38,567 bases of DNA from Pseudomonadota bacterium (GTDB lineage Bacteria; Myxococcota_A; UBA9160; UBA4427): the NCBI GenBank assembly GCA_022361175.1, contig JAKSBN010000472.1:1-38567 (forward strand), read 5' to 3'. Within the stretch, counting starts at the first letter, position 1, and every line of letters starts with the position of its first letter. A program made the translations under genes and the position numbers. The notes below the pieces were generated by a model. It saw only the letters and a program-made list of their open reading frames with translations, was not told the origin of the DNA and ran no database searches. This document shows, in pieces, positions 1-8,483 of the stretch.

Positions 1-1337
1 GCGCGGGCGTCGCCCCGGCGGGTGAGGAAGCCCAGCAGGTAGATGCCCAGCAGCCCTCCTCCCAAGAGCGACGTCAGCTTGATCGAGGTGTCCTGGAGCG
101 TGCGGCTCTCCGTCTCCAGCAGCAGGACGGCACCCCCGATCATGAGCAGCGACGCCAACGAGGCTAGGCCCCACGCCACGCGCAGATAGTGCCGATCACT
201 CCGATCGGGCGCGACGTGGCGCCGGTAGACGTCCACCACGCCCACGGTGGCGATGGCGTTGATGCTCGAGTCCAGCGACGACATGCCGGCCGCCAGCGCC
301 GCCGCCATCACGAGGCCGGCGACGCCGGCGGGCAGGTAGGTCAGCACGAAGTGGGGAACGATGCCCTCCGCCTTGCGCGCTCCCGAGAGCATCGCCGCCG
401 CCTCCGGGTCCGGGTACACCTGGAAGAAGACGAACAGGCTCGTGCCCAGGAACATGTAGAAGAGCCACGTCGGCATCGCGACCAGCACCTGCGTGAGCAT
501 GGCCTTGCGCGCTTCGCCGAGCGAGCGCGCCGCGCAGTAGCGTTGCACGAAGTGCTGGGCCGTCACGTACTCGGTGAGAAAGTAGGTGGCGCTCATGGCC
601 AACATCAGCGGCACGGTCTTCTGGCCCCAGTCGAGCGACCACGGCATGCGCACCACCTGGCCGTCCAGGGCGTAGCCCAACGCGAACTTTTCGTGCTCGA
701 AGGCCACCTGGAAGATCTGCCCCAACCCGCCCGGAAGCGCCACCAGGATGATCCCCAGGCACAGGAGGCTCCCCAGCACCAGGATCACGGTCTGGACGAC
801 GTCGGTCCAGATGACGGCGTCGATCCCTCCCAGGATCGTGTACACGGCGACAAAGATCCCGCTGACCACCACACACACGACGGGGTCCAGCCCGGTCAGT
901 TCCGAGAGCAGCAGCGCCACCAGGTAGAGCACCAGACTCACCCGCAACAGCTGGGCCGCCACGTAGGTGGCCGCGCCGTACACCCGCACCGAGGGCCCGT
1001 AGCGCGCTTCGAGGTACTCGTAGGCCGACGTCACGCGTCCGCGGCGAAACAGGGGGACGAAGACCCACGCCGCCAGGAAGGCGGCGACCGGCACGAACGC
1101 GTAGGGCAGGAAGCGCAGCCAGTAGGTCTTGAACGAGTCGGCCGGCATCGACAGGAAGGTGATCGAGCTGATCGCCGTCCCCACCATGGAGAGGCCCACC
1201 GCGACGCCGCCGAAGCGGCGGCCGCCCACGAAGTACTCCTCGGTGCTGCGATTGCGTCGTGCGAAGTAGAGGCCGAGGCCGGTGACCGCCGCCAGGTAGG
1301 CGACCAGCAGTGCCCCGTCGAGCGGCCTCAGCTCCAT
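1..1337 (-). CDS. Sodium:solute symporter (SSS family), C-terminus cut by window edge
   Basis: Reading the minus strand from the ATG at 1337 gives about 445 residues with no stop before base 1, so the C-terminus lies outside the window. The protein is a run of hydrophobic helices. It carries the SSS-family N-terminal pattern STEEYFVGGRRFGG, followed by GLSMVGTAISSITFLSMPA, and later the ILGGIDAVIWTDVVQ and SSLDSSINAIATV stretches typical of this fold. The family imports organic solutes with Na+ across the inner membrane; the substrate cannot be read from sequence. It starts 22 bases after the DUF1214 gene on the same strand, so it is probably the last visible gene of the catabolic operon beginning at 7032 and may import that pathway's substrate (inference). 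The long opposite-strand and frame-shifted ORFs here are GC-rich shadows. Confidence 0.88.
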   Translation of the reverse strand, partial: MELRPLDGALLVAYLAAVTGLGLYFARRNRSTEEYFVGGRRFGGVAVGLSMVGTAISSITFLSMPADSFKTYWLRFLPYAFVPVAAFLAAWVFVPLFRRGRVTSAYEYLEARYGPSVRVYGAATYVAAQLLRVSLVLYLVALLLSELTGLDPVVCVVVSGIFVAVYTILGGIDAVIWTDVVQTVILVLGSLLCLGIILVALPGGLGQIFQVAFEHEKFALGYALDGQVVRMPWSLDWGQKTVPLMLAMSATYFLTEYVTAQHFVQRYCAARSLGEARKAMLTQVLVAMPTWLFYMFLGTSLFVFFQVYPDPEAAAMLSGARKAEGIVPHFVLTYLPAGVAGLVMAAALAAGMSSLDSSINAIATVGVVDVYRRHVAPDRSDRHYLRVAWGLASLASLLMIGGAVLLLETESRTLQDTSIKLTSLLGGGLLGIYLLGFLTRRGDAR

Positions 1338-1359
1338 CGCGGGGCGCGCGCGAGCGCGC

Positions 1360-2463
1360 TCACTGGAGCTCTGCCACCGGCACCACGCGCGTGGTGGGAT
1401 GGGGGCAGGCGTCGGCGCCGATCCAGCGCAGGCACATGGTGCCGCGGGCGTGTCCGGCCGTGTCGATCCAGTTCCCCACCCCCGGGTCGGCGTGCGCCAC
1501 CACGATCCGCACCGAGCCGTCGGGCTCCAGGCGCGCCCCGTGGTGGTTCACTGCGATGGGGTGGTAGCGGTAGTCCAGCGACTCCATCCAGTAGTTGTTG
1601 AGCTGGAAGTTCCAGTAGTCGCAGCGCGGCGGCGTCGCCTCGATCACCAACGCCTCGTCCGGCCCGAGCTCCCAATAGCCGTGGAAGTAGGCGATGTTGG
1701 GGTCGCCGTGGGCGGCGGCGGCGACCGCCGGATCGAAGAGCGGCAGCTCGTTCGGGTGCGCGGCGAAGCCCTCGGCCCAGTCGGCGAAGAGCGCCGCCGT
1801 CCCGTGGACGTAGCCGGCGGCGGCCTGCAGCCCCTGGTCGACGAACGCGGCTGTCACGGGCGCCGGCGGTCCCTCCGCTCCCAGGCGCTCGATCCGGAGC
1901 TTGGCCACCGTCTCGCGAGCGCGGTCCTGGAAGGTCTGGCGCACGATCACCAGCGAGGCGTCGTCCTCCAGCGGCAGCCAGTTGGCGTCGGCCGGGCGCT
2001 CGCGCGTGACGAAGATCTCGAAACTCCCATCGGGCTCCAGCTTCATGTCCGCGGCCTCGAGATAGCCGATCTGGCCGCGGCGCCCGCCCTGCTTGTTGTA
2101 GTTGCCGGCGTACGTCCCGAACCCCAGGTAGTGCACGGTTCCCCGCGTTCCGGTGATGCGGTACTCGTGGGCGTCGCTGATGGCCGCGCTCTCGTAGTAG
2201 TTGTCCGGGTTGTCGGCGCCGATCTTGACCGTCTCGTGGGCCGGGCGGCGGAAGACCGGCGCGGCCGGATCGGCGCACTCGATGAACGACTCGAGGGCGA
2301 CCCGCGTCAACCGGCTCAGGTACCGAAAGCCCTCGGCGCGATCGAAGGCGTCGTCGGGCGACTTCTCCCGCAACACCACCTCGCCGGCCGCCTTCAGGGC
2401 GTCGCAGAAGTCGGACCAGGAGCGTCCGTCGAGAATCCGAGCCTCGGCGTCGTCGGCAGCCAC
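1360..2463 (-). CDS. DUF1214 domain-containing protein
   Basis: 367 residues from a GTG start; GAGGAGG lies just upstream. The C-terminal third has the DUF1214 signature WNFQLNNYWMESLDYR (about residues 287-302), preceded by an E-A-T-P-P-x-C-D-Y strand and followed by repeated beta strands ending in GTMCLRWIG. There is no signal peptide or membrane segment. DUF1214 proteins have no established biochemical role; they recur next to acyl-CoA dehydrogenases and CoA-transferases in lipid- and steroid-degrading bacteria, and that is the context here. The gene lies 9 bases after the small acyl-CoA dehydrogenase and 22 bases before the symporter, all on one strand, so co-transcription is likely. The family call is firm; no function is proposed. 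Confidence 0.85.
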   Translation of the reverse strand: MAADDAEARILDGRSWSDFCDALKAAGEVVLREKSPDDAFDRAEGFRYLSRLTRVALESFIECADPAAPVFRRPAHETVKIGADNPDNYYESAAISDAHEYRITGTRGTVHYLGFGTYAGNYNKQGGRRGQIGYLEAADMKLEPDGSFEIFVTRERPADANWLPLEDDASLVIVRQTFQDRARETVAKLRIERLGAEGPPAPVTAAFVDQGLQAAAGYVHGTAALFADWAEGFAAHPNELPLFDPAVAAAAHGDPNIAYFHGYWELGPDEALVIEATPPRCDYWNFQLNNYWMESLDYRYHPIAVNHHGARLEPDGSVRIVVAHADPGVGNWIDTAGHARGTMCLRWIGADACPHPTTRVVPVAELQ

Positions 2464-2472
2464 GGTGCCTCC

Positions 2473-3597
2473 TCAGTCCAGTACGGTGGCGGCCACGCGC
2501 TCTTCCAGGGTGCGCGTGTCCCACCACGAGAGCTGCAGCTGCTTGGCGCGGCGAAAGTAGAGCTGGATGTCGTACTCGATGGTGAAGCCGACCCCGCCCC
2601 ACACCTGCTGGCACATGGCCGTCACGTCGCGGTAGGTCTGGCACAGGAAGAGCTTGGCCATGGGCGCGAGGCGAGCCACCGACCTGCCCTCGGAGCGCGC
2701 CCACGCCGCCTCGTAGACCAGGGTCGTACCGCCGGCCACGGCCGTCGCCGCGTCGGCCAGATAGTGCGCAATGGATTGGAAGGCCCCGAGCGGCTTGTCG
2801 AACTGCACCCGCTCCTTGGCGTAGTCGACGGTGAGCTCCAGCGCGCGCGCGGCCCCGCCGGCGGCCTGGGCGGCCGCCAGGATGGCGCCGTCCAGCATCA
2901 CTTCGTCGAAGGCCCGCCAGCCGCCGCCCGCCCCGCCCACGCGGTCGGAGAGCGGCACCGCAACCTCGTCGAAGCGCACCTCGTACTGGGCGTCCGCCGC
3001 CAGGTTCAGCTGCTGCGACAGCGCGACTCCCTGCGCCTTCGGATCCACCAGGAAGAGATCCACGTCTTCGGGAGCGTCGCCCGTGCGCGCCAGCACCAGC
3101 AAACGCGTGGCGGCGCTGGCGTAGTGCACGTGCCACTTGGTGCCGGAGAGCACGGCCCGGTCGCCTTCGATGCGGGCGCGCATCTGAACGCCTTCGGGAC
3201 CGTAGCCGTTGCGCGGCTCCAGCCAGGCCGGGGTGACCACCGCCTCGCCGCCCGCCAACTTGGGCAGCCACTCGGCCTTCTGGTCGTCGCTGCCCGCTCG
3301 CAAGAGCGCTCCGGCTCCCAGGACGCAGCTCACGAAGTGCGGGCTGGGCGCCAGCGCGCGGCCGATCTCCTCGTAGAGGATTGCCGCCTCGATCAGGCTC
3401 TGGCCGGCGCCGCCGTGCTCCTCGGGGATCGCGATCCCCAAGAGGCCCAGCTCGCCCAGCTGCTTCCACAGCTCCTCGGGAAAGCCGGTCGGGTCGTCTT
3501 CGAGGGCGCGCACCGTATCGAGCGGCGCGTACTCGGCCAGTACGCCGCGCACCATTTCGCGCAGCACTTCCTGCTCTTCGCTGAACTCCAGATCCAT
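2473..3597 (-). CDS. Acyl-CoA dehydrogenase, probable non-catalytic partner subunit
   Basis: 374 residues from the ATG at 3597. It has the acyl-CoA dehydrogenase fold: helical N-domain (MDLEFSEEQEVLREMV), short beta domain (about 120-225) and C-domain with RVQFDKPLGAFQ (about 263-274) and VWGGVGFTIEYD (about 332-343). The usual YEGTSEIQ end is absent. The helix that carries the alternative catalytic Glu in isovaleryl-CoA-type enzymes reads LDGAILAAAQ, without Glu. This matches the smaller subunits of the alpha2beta2 dehydrogenases known from mycobacterial sterol side-chain catabolism (FadE27/28 type), where catalysis sits in the partner. The larger dehydrogenase at 5848-7032 in the same operon is the natural partner. 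An alternative is a homodimeric enzyme with unusual residues. Family certain; the subunit role is inference. Confidence 0.9.
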   Translation of the reverse strand: MDLEFSEEQEVLREMVRGVLAEYAPLDTVRALEDDPTGFPEELWKQLGELGLLGIAIPEEHGGAGQSLIEAAILYEEIGRALAPSPHFVSCVLGAGALLRAGSDDQKAEWLPKLAGGEAVVTPAWLEPRNGYGPEGVQMRARIEGDRAVLSGTKWHVHYASAATRLLVLARTGDAPEDVDLFLVDPKAQGVALSQQLNLAADAQYEVRFDEVAVPLSDRVGGAGGGWRAFDEVMLDGAILAAAQAAGGAARALELTVDYAKERVQFDKPLGAFQSIAHYLADAATAVAGGTTLVYEAAWARSEGRSVARLAPMAKLFLCQTYRDVTAMCQQVWGGVGFTIEYDIQLYFRRAKQLQLSWWDTRTLEERVAATVLD

Positions 3598-3645
3598 CTC
3601 GTGTCTCCACCCTCGCTGGACGCGCCCTCGTCGAGCGCGTGCGAT

Positions 3646-4128
3646 TCAAGGCCGCCAGGCGTCTCCGCGGCGCTTCCAGGGGTTGTCGTCGGCGTCCACG
3701 GGCAGGGCCACGCGCGCCGTGCACTCGGTGGCGACGCGGTCGCCCACCTTGAGCTCGAGCGCCAGGTCGGCCCAGCCGCCGCCCGCGGCGTCGGTTCCGG
3801 TCTCCGTCACGACGCCGCCGAACTCCATGCAGTCGCCCGGGAAGACCGACGTCTTCATCCGGAACTGGATCCGGCCGAGCCGCCCCTTCGGCCCCGTCCA
3901 ATCCGTCACGTAGCGCTCGAACCAGGCCGCCTGGTTCGGCGTGTTGAGGAAGATGTTCTGTACGCCGTTGCGCTCGGTGGCGAACTGGTAGTCGTGGTGC
4001 ATGGGCCGCCAGTCGCGGCTCGCCATGGCCCCCAGCACCACCGTCGTCGCCGTTACGTCCACGGCCAGGCTCGGCAGGCGCGCCCCCGCCTCCACCTCGG
4101 CCAGCGTCACGTTCTGCGCCTCCGCCAT
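3646..4128 (-). CDS. MaoC-like hot-dog dehydratase subunit carrying the catalytic motif
   Basis: About 160 residues, one hot-dog domain. The segment DWRPMHHD (about residues 39-46) is the hydratase-2/MaoC catalytic pattern with Asp and His. I chose the ATG at 4128, which overlaps the upstream stop by one base (TGATG) and has GGAGGG about 7 bases ahead; a GTG immediately before it at 4131 would also work. Single-domain MaoC proteins of this size normally work as hetero- or homodimers hydrating trans-2-enoyl-CoA. The preceding gene encodes the likely non-catalytic half, and the tight coupling supports a heterodimer similar in plan to HadAB or ChsH1/ChsH2. Substrate unknown; bulky or branched acyl-CoA is suggested by the racemase and dehydrogenases around it. 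Confidence 0.88.
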   Translation of the reverse strand: MAEAQNVTLAEVEAGARLPSLAVDVTATTVVLGAMASRDWRPMHHDYQFATERNGVQNIFLNTPNQAAWFERYVTDWTGPKGRLGRIQFRMKTSVFPGDCMEFGGVVTETGTDAAGGGWADLALELKVGDRVATECTARVALPVDADDNPWKRRGDAWRP

Positions 4129-4652
4129 CACGCGTCCCTCCGGTAGCCGAAGCCCGTGTAGAGCTCGGTTCCCACCCGCTCGCCGTGCTGGTTCGTGTAG
4201 CGGACCTCGATCTCCCAGAAGCGGCCCAGACCCAGCTTCGTGCGCTTGGGCGGGCTGACGGAGTGGAGCACCTGGCTGGTCGTGAGCCGATCGCCGGGGC
4301 GAACCGGATCGCCGAAGACGATGGTGTTGTCGGTCATCACGGCCTCGGGCAGGTCGAGCGCCGCCTTCAGGTCGAAGTGCACCTGCAGCGGCTGCGCCAC
4401 CTCGCTGCGGCCGGGGGCCCAGTGGTGGGGTCGGAACCAGACCGAGAGCATGCTGGGGGGCGCGATCGGGCCGTCGGTCAGCTCCTGGGCCACCTTCTCG
4501 TCCCAGAAGAGCGGGTTGCCGTTCTCGGTGGCCGAGCAGGTCGTGAGCACGTAGCCCATCTCGATGGGAAACTCGGTCGCTTCCACGTAGCGCTCCTGGC
4601 CGATCCAGGCCTGCACCTCGTTCGGAAGCTCGTCGGCGACGGGTTCGCTCAT
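4128..4652 (-). CDS. FAS1-like dehydratase / MaoC N-terminal-type hot-dog protein
   Basis: 174 residues from the ATG at 4652, chosen because GGAG lies just upstream and the longer ATG would overlap the racemase gene. The sequence has the MaoC_dehydrat_N pattern: ERYVEATEFPIEMGYVLTTCSATENGNPLFWDE, then APPSMLSVWFRP, VHFDLKAALDLPEAVMTDN and the end strand ELYTGFGYRR. It lacks the D-x4-H-x-D type catalytic segment seen in the next gene, so it probably forms the substrate-binding half of a heterodimeric enoyl-CoA hydratase with the 3646-4128 product, translated in a one-base-overlap pair. The family call rests on the overall pattern; pairing is inferred from gene order. Confidence 0.85.
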   Translation of the reverse strand: MSEPVADELPNEVQAWIGQERYVEATEFPIEMGYVLTTCSATENGNPLFWDEKVAQELTDGPIAPPSMLSVWFRPHHWAPGRSEVAQPLQVHFDLKAALDLPEAVMTDNTIVFGDPVRPGDRLTTSQVLHSVSPPKRTKLGLGRFWEIEVRYTNQHGERVGTELYTGFGYRRDA

Positions 4653-4671
4653 GCTCTCCTCTCCAGCCCGG

Positions 4672-5844
4672 CTACTCGACCGCACCCGCGGCCACGAGCG
4701 ACTCGATCTCGTCGCCCGAGAGCCCGGCCTCGGCCAAGAGCTTGCGGGTGTCGGTTTCGCCCACCGGCCGCACGACGTGCTCTGGCGCGTCGCGCGTGCC
4801 TCCAGCCAGCACCGGCCCCACCTGCTCGAAATCTCCGTGCTCGGGATGGTGGGCCACGGCGAAGACGCCGCGGGCGCGGAAGTGCTCGTCGTGCACCACC
4901 TCGGGAAGCGTGTTCACCGGCGCCACGCAGGTGTTGGCGGGCGCCAGCTGGGCCACCCATTCGTCGCGGTCGCGCGTGGCGAAGGCGGCGGCGAAGGCGG
5001 CGCGGATCTCGTCCTGGCGCGCGTCGTCCAGCTGGGCCTCGACGTACTGCTCAAGCCCGAGCTCGCGACACAGGTTGGCGTAGAAGTGCGGCTCGATGGC
5101 GCCCACCGAGAGCCAGCGGCCGTCGCGGCAGGCGTAGACGCCGTAGCAGGCGTAGCGCCCGGTCAACAGCGTGGCGCCGGCGTCGGCCACTTCCCCGGTG
5201 GCCAGGTACTGGTCCACCGACAGCGACATCAGCGACAACACGCCTTCGGCGGCCGCCACGTCGAGATGACGGCCCCGCCCGGAGGCCCCGCGCGCCACCA
5301 GCGCGGCCAGGATCGCGATCACCGCCTGCATGCCGCCGCCGGCGCTGTCCGCCACGGTCGCGCCGGGGACGGGCGGCCCCCCGTCGGCCCGCGGCTCGCA
5401 GCAGGCCAGAAACCCGGCCATGGCCAGGTAGTTGATGTCGTGGCCCGCCCAGTCCGCGGCCGGCCCCGTCTGGCCGTAGCCCGAGGTGGAGCAGTAGACG
5501 ACGCCGGGATTGCGGGTCGACACGGCCTCGTAACCAATGCCCAGGCGGTCCACCACGCCCGGGCGGTAGCTCTCGATCACGACGTCCGCCGCCGCGGCCA
5601 GGCGCAGAAAGGCCTCGCGCCCGGCGTCGGCCTTGAGATCGATCCGCACGCGCTCGAAGCCGCGGCCCGCGCCGTAGGTGTGAAACGGAGGCTCGATCTG
5701 CACGCCGCTCCGGCGCGACACCGGCGCGATCTTCACCACCCGGGCGCCATAGTCCGCCAGCATGCGGGACGCCCGCGCAGCCGGTCCCACGCTCGCGAGA
5801 TCGAGCACCGTGGTCCCGGAGAGCAGCGAGGGCGAGCCGGACAC
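4672..5844 (-). CDS. Alpha-methylacyl-CoA racemase-like CaiB/BaiF protein
   Basis: 390 residues from a GTG start, 3 bases after the acyl-CoA dehydrogenase stop. It has the family III CoA-transferase/racemase fold with ADYGARVVKI, ESYRPGVVDRLGIGYE, STSGYGQTGP and AGHDINYLAMAG. His135 in GHDINY and Asp166 in VADSAGGG, 31 residues apart, match the His/Asp acid-base pair of alpha-methylacyl-CoA racemases (MCR/AMACR). The segment YACRDGRWLSVGAIEPHFY is also racemase-like rather than transferase-like. Racemases of this type invert the 2-methyl centre of branched acyl-CoA so that S-specific dehydrogenases can act, as in sterol or phytanic side-chain degradation. Its place between a dehydrogenase and hydratases in one operon fits that job. 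A CoA-transferase remains the alternative. Confidence 0.85.
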   Translation of the reverse strand: MSGSPSLLSGTTVLDLASVGPAARASRMLADYGARVVKIAPVSRRSGVQIEPPFHTYGAGRGFERVRIDLKADAGREAFLRLAAAADVVIESYRPGVVDRLGIGYEAVSTRNPGVVYCSTSGYGQTGPAADWAGHDINYLAMAGFLACCEPRADGGPPVPGATVADSAGGGMQAVIAILAALVARGASGRGRHLDVAAAEGVLSLMSLSVDQYLATGEVADAGATLLTGRYACYGVYACRDGRWLSVGAIEPHFYANLCRELGLEQYVEAQLDDARQDEIRAAFAAAFATRDRDEWVAQLAPANTCVAPVNTLPEVVHDEHFRARGVFAVAHHPEHGDFEQVGPVLAGGTRDAPEHVVRPVGETDTRKLLAEAGLSGDEIESLVAAGAVE

Positions 5845-5847
5845 GGA

Positions 5848-7032
5848 CTAGAAGTTCCGCGGCAGGCCCAGGTGGCGCCGGGCGATGATGTTCTTCTGGA
5901 TCTCCGAGGCGCCGCCGCCGATGGTGTCGATCACCGTGTAGCGGTAGGTCGACTCGGCCCGGCCCTGCATGGGCGCCTCCTCGGTCCGCACCCGCAGCTG
6001 CGCGCCGGGGCCGCCGATCTCCATCGAGGCGTTGGCCAGCTTCTTCGAAAGCGTCGTGGCGAAGAGCTTGTACATGGAGGCCTCGGACGTGGGCGGCTTG
6101 CCGCCCACCATCGACTTCGACAGGAACCGCAGGCCCAGCACGCGGGCCACCTCTCCCTCGGTCACCAGCTGGGCGATCTTCTGGCGCACCACCGGGTCTT
6201 CGCGGAGGGGCTTGCCGTCCTTCGTCTCGGTGCGGACGTACTCGCACAGAAGCTCCAGACGCTGCTGGATCGGCGAGTACATGAACATCGTGAAGCGCTC
6301 CAGGTCGAGCGCCTCCGACACGTACTGGAAGCCCTTGTTGAGTTCACCCACCACGTAGTCGTCGTGGACGAAGACGTCGTCGAAGTAGACGGAGTTCGTG
6401 ATCTCGTCGCCGATGGTCGGGATGCCCTGCACCTCGAGACCGGGGTGGTCCATGGGCACCAGGAAGAGCGTGATCCCGCCGTGCTTGGATTCCTGGCTGG
6501 TGCGCGCGCCCACCCAGTACCAGTCGGCGAAGTGCGCCGACGTGGTCCAGATTTTCTGGCCGGTCAAGACCCAGCCGCCGCGGGCGTCGTCGCGGGTGGC
6601 CTTCAGCTGCATGTTGGCGGCGTCGCTGCCGGCCTGCGGCTCGCTGTAGCCGACCGCGAACTCGACCTCCGCGTTCAGGATCTTCGGCAGAAACTCGCGC
6701 TTCAGCTTCTCGCTGCCGTGGCGGATCAGCGTCTTGCCGATGATGCCGACGCCCTTGCCGATCTGGGGCCCGCCGCGGTACGCAAGCTGCTCGTTCAGCA
6801 GGTACTCGTAGACGCCCTCGCCGTCCTGGCCACCCAGCTCCTTCGGCCACGTGATGCCCAGCCAGCCCTTCTCGCCCAGCGTCCGCATGAAGGCCCGCCG
6901 CTTCGGCGTGTCCACGATCTGCGCCATGTTCTCGCGTGTCACGTCGAAGACTTCGGGATCGTCGTTCGCTTCGAGAAAGGCGCGCACCTCCTCCACGAAG
7001 GCCTGCTGCTCGTCGGAGAACTCGAAATTCAT
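5848..7032 (-). CDS. Acyl-CoA dehydrogenase, large (catalytic-type) subunit
   Basis: 394 residues from the ATG at 7032, with AGGAG 6-7 bases upstream. A longer reading frame extends further but crosses the promoter. Features are the N-domain EFSDEQQAFVEEVRAFLE, the flavin-domain segments YSEPQAGSDAANM (about 129-141) and TGQKIWTTSA (about 157-166), and the C-terminal GGGASEIQKNIIARRHLGLP. The usual Glu of YEGTSEIQ is Gly here. Glu245 in LDLERFTMF occupies the helix position used by isovaleryl-CoA and FadE26-type enzymes, so activity is expected. It heads a minus-strand operon and probably pairs with the small dehydrogenase at 2473-3597. A promoter with an embedded operator-like palindrome lies at 7075-7103. 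Confidence 0.93.
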   Translation of the reverse strand: MNFEFSDEQQAFVEEVRAFLEANDDPEVFDVTRENMAQIVDTPKRRAFMRTLGEKGWLGITWPKELGGQDGEGVYEYLLNEQLAYRGGPQIGKGVGIIGKTLIRHGSEKLKREFLPKILNAEVEFAVGYSEPQAGSDAANMQLKATRDDARGGWVLTGQKIWTTSAHFADWYWVGARTSQESKHGGITLFLVPMDHPGLEVQGIPTIGDEITNSVYFDDVFVHDDYVVGELNKGFQYVSEALDLERFTMFMYSPIQQRLELLCEYVRTETKDGKPLREDPVVRQKIAQLVTEGEVARVLGLRFLSKSMVGGKPPTSEASMYKLFATTLSKKLANASMEIGGPGAQLRVRTEEAPMQGRAESTYRYTVIDTIGGGASEIQKNIIARRHLGLPRNF

Positions 7033-7074
7033 GGGGACTCCTGGTGCCGGCCGAGACCGGTGCGAGAGCGGGCG

Positions 7075-7103
7075 AATATATACGATACGTCGCGTATAGT
7101 AAA
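7075..7103 (-). promoter_or_regulatory. Predicted sigma70-type promoter of the 7032-to-1 operon
   Basis: On the minus strand, TTTACT (7103-7098) and TATATT (7080-7075) are separated by 17 bases, giving a 4/6 match to -35 and a 5/6 match to -10. The 5' leader to the ATG at 7032 would be about 35 bases. The palindromic motif at 7083-7102 covers the spacer and -35, as expected for repression by steric block. On the plus strand TATAGT (7095-7100) could be the -10 of a divergent promoter for the gene at 7189, but no good -35 accompanies it. Confidence 0.55.
7083..7102 (+). promoter_or_regulatory. Operator-like motif, copy A
   Basis: CGATACGTCGCGTATAGTAA contains the near-palindrome ATACG-TCG-CGTAT. 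It is embedded in a longer symmetric stretch in which TATACG at 7079 mirrors CGTATA at 7093. It lies between the divergent acyl-CoA dehydrogenase (7032) and CaiB/BaiF (7189) genes. It matches copies B, C and D at 34452, 18644 and 22243; against copy C, 16 of 20 bases are identical. The size and symmetry suggest a dimeric TetR-like regulator. None is encoded in this window. Confidence 0.6.
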
Positions 7104-7188
7104 TGCCATCCCCGGGGGCGCGGCGTCGACGTGACCCGGGGGCGCGTATCATGGCGCCGCCGCGCAGCCGGCGAAACCGGAGGTCTGG

Positions 7189-8439
7189 ATGCGAACCGAG
7201 GAACCCCGCCACCCCGAGCGCGCGGAGCACGGCAAGCCCCTTGGCGGCGTGCGGATCCTCGCGGTGGAGCAGATGCAGGCCCTGCCCTACGCGACCCAAC
7301 TGTTGGCGCACTTGGGCGCCGAGGTGGTGAAGATCGAGCCGCGCGAGCACGGCGAGTCGGGTCGCGCCTCACAGCCGGCGCTCACGGACGACGACGGCCG
7401 CCGCGTGGGGGCCACCTTCCTGCGAAACAACCTCTCGAAGCGCAGCCTGGCCCTCGACTTGAAGCACGAGGCGGGGCGCGAGCTGTTTCTGCGTCTGGTC
7501 CCGCACTTCGACGTGGTGGCGGAGAACCTGCGGCCCGGCGCCATGGCGCGTCTCGGGCTCGACTACGACAGCGTCGCCGCCGCGGCGCCGCGCGTCGTCT
7601 ACGCCTCCATCTCCGGCTTCGGTCACCTCGATGCCTCGCCCTACGCGCACTGGCCGGCCTACGCGCCCGTGGCCGAGGCCATGGGCGGCCTCTACGAGCC
7701 GACGCGCCCCCCCGGCGACCCCCCGCGCGTCGTACCCGCCGGCGCCCTCGGCGACAACGGCAGCGCGCTCTTCGCCGCCATCGGCATCCTGGCCGCCCTG
7801 CGCCACCGCGAGCAGACGGGCCTCGGACAACACGTCGATGTGTCGATGTACGACGCCATGCTGGCCCTGTCCGAGATGGTCCCGCAGCTCTGGTCCCTGG
7901 GCGCGCCGGCGGCGTGGGCCACCGCCGGGTCCATCGGTGTGGTGGCGGGGTTTGCCGCGCGCGACGGCTACTTTGTGGTGTCGGTCTTTCGCGAGCACCA
8001 CTTCGAGCGGCTGGTGCGGCGGATCGGCCACCCCGAGTGGGCCAGCGACCCGCGCTTCGCCACCCGCGAGGGCTGGGCCCGCGAGACCGAGCCCCTCCTG
8101 CGACCCGCCATCGAACGCTGGGCCGCCGACAAGACCCGGCTGGAGGCGTGCGAGGCGCTCTGCGCCGAAGGCGTCGCGGCGGGCCCGAGCCAGACGGCCG
8201 AAGACCTGGCCCGCGACCCCCACGTGGCCGCCCGCGGCATGCTGATCGAAGTCCCGCGACCCGACGGCGGCCGCCCCATGCTGGTGGTCGGCAACCCGGT
8301 CAAGCTCTCCCGCACCGCCGAAGGCCCGGTCGAGCGCTTCCCCCGGCTGGGCGAACACACGGACAGCGTCCTGCAGGAGACGCTGGGCCTCGGCCCCGAC
8401 GAAATCAGAGAACTGCGCGAACAGGGCGCCATCGGGTAG
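7189..8439 (+). CDS. CaiB/BaiF family III CoA-transferase
   Basis: 416 residues; GGAGG lies 5 bases before the ATG. Family features are GVRILAVEQMQALPYATQLLAHLGAEVVKIEP (about 20-51), AENLRPGAMARLGLDYD, YASISGFG and the segment LGDNGSALFAAIGILAAL. Asp189 in that segment occupies the position of the catalytic Asp that forms the aspartyl-CoA thioester in family III transferases. The C-terminal GEHTDSVLQETLGL block is intact. Enzymes of this family move CoA between carboxylic acids; donor and acceptor cannot be told. It is the only gene on its strand here, divergent from the dehydrogenase operon and sharing the motif at 7083, so co-regulation with that operon is likely (inference). It converges with the next gene, with 44 bases between the stops. 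Confidence 0.88.
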   Translation: MRTEEPRHPERAEHGKPLGGVRILAVEQMQALPYATQLLAHLGAEVVKIEPREHGESGRASQPALTDDDGRRVGATFLRNNLSKRSLALDLKHEAGRELFLRLVPHFDVVAENLRPGAMARLGLDYDSVAAAAPRVVYASISGFGHLDASPYAHWPAYAPVAEAMGGLYEPTRPPGDPPRVVPAGALGDNGSALFAAIGILAALRHREQTGLGQHVDVSMYDAMLALSEMVPQLWSLGAPAAWATAGSIGVVAGFAARDGYFVVSVFREHHFERLVRRIGHPEWASDPRFATREGWARETEPLLRPAIERWAADKTRLEACEALCAEGVAAGPSQTAEDLARDPHVAARGMLIEVPRPDGGRPMLVVGNPVKLSRTAEGPVERFPRLGEHTDSVLQETLGLGPDEIRELREQGAIG

Positions 8440-8483
8440 GCCGCCGAACGCAGGAGCGACGTCGCCCTCTCCGCGGCTCGGGG

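Noticed and set aside
1328..4146. Very long open frames on both strands (857 residues minus, 915 residues plus)
   Set aside because: They are out of frame with clear family proteins, are rich in Arg/Gly/Ala/His and have no domain; they come from the lack of stop codons in GC-rich DNA.
4651..7134. 827-residue plus-strand open frame
   Set aside because: It lies opposite the racemase and acyl-CoA dehydrogenase genes, whose motifs are intact; composition is that of a shadow frame.
8456..8465. GCGACGTCGC palindrome between convergent genes
   Set aside because: Only 10 bp, with no loop or U-tract; expected by chance in DNA of this composition.
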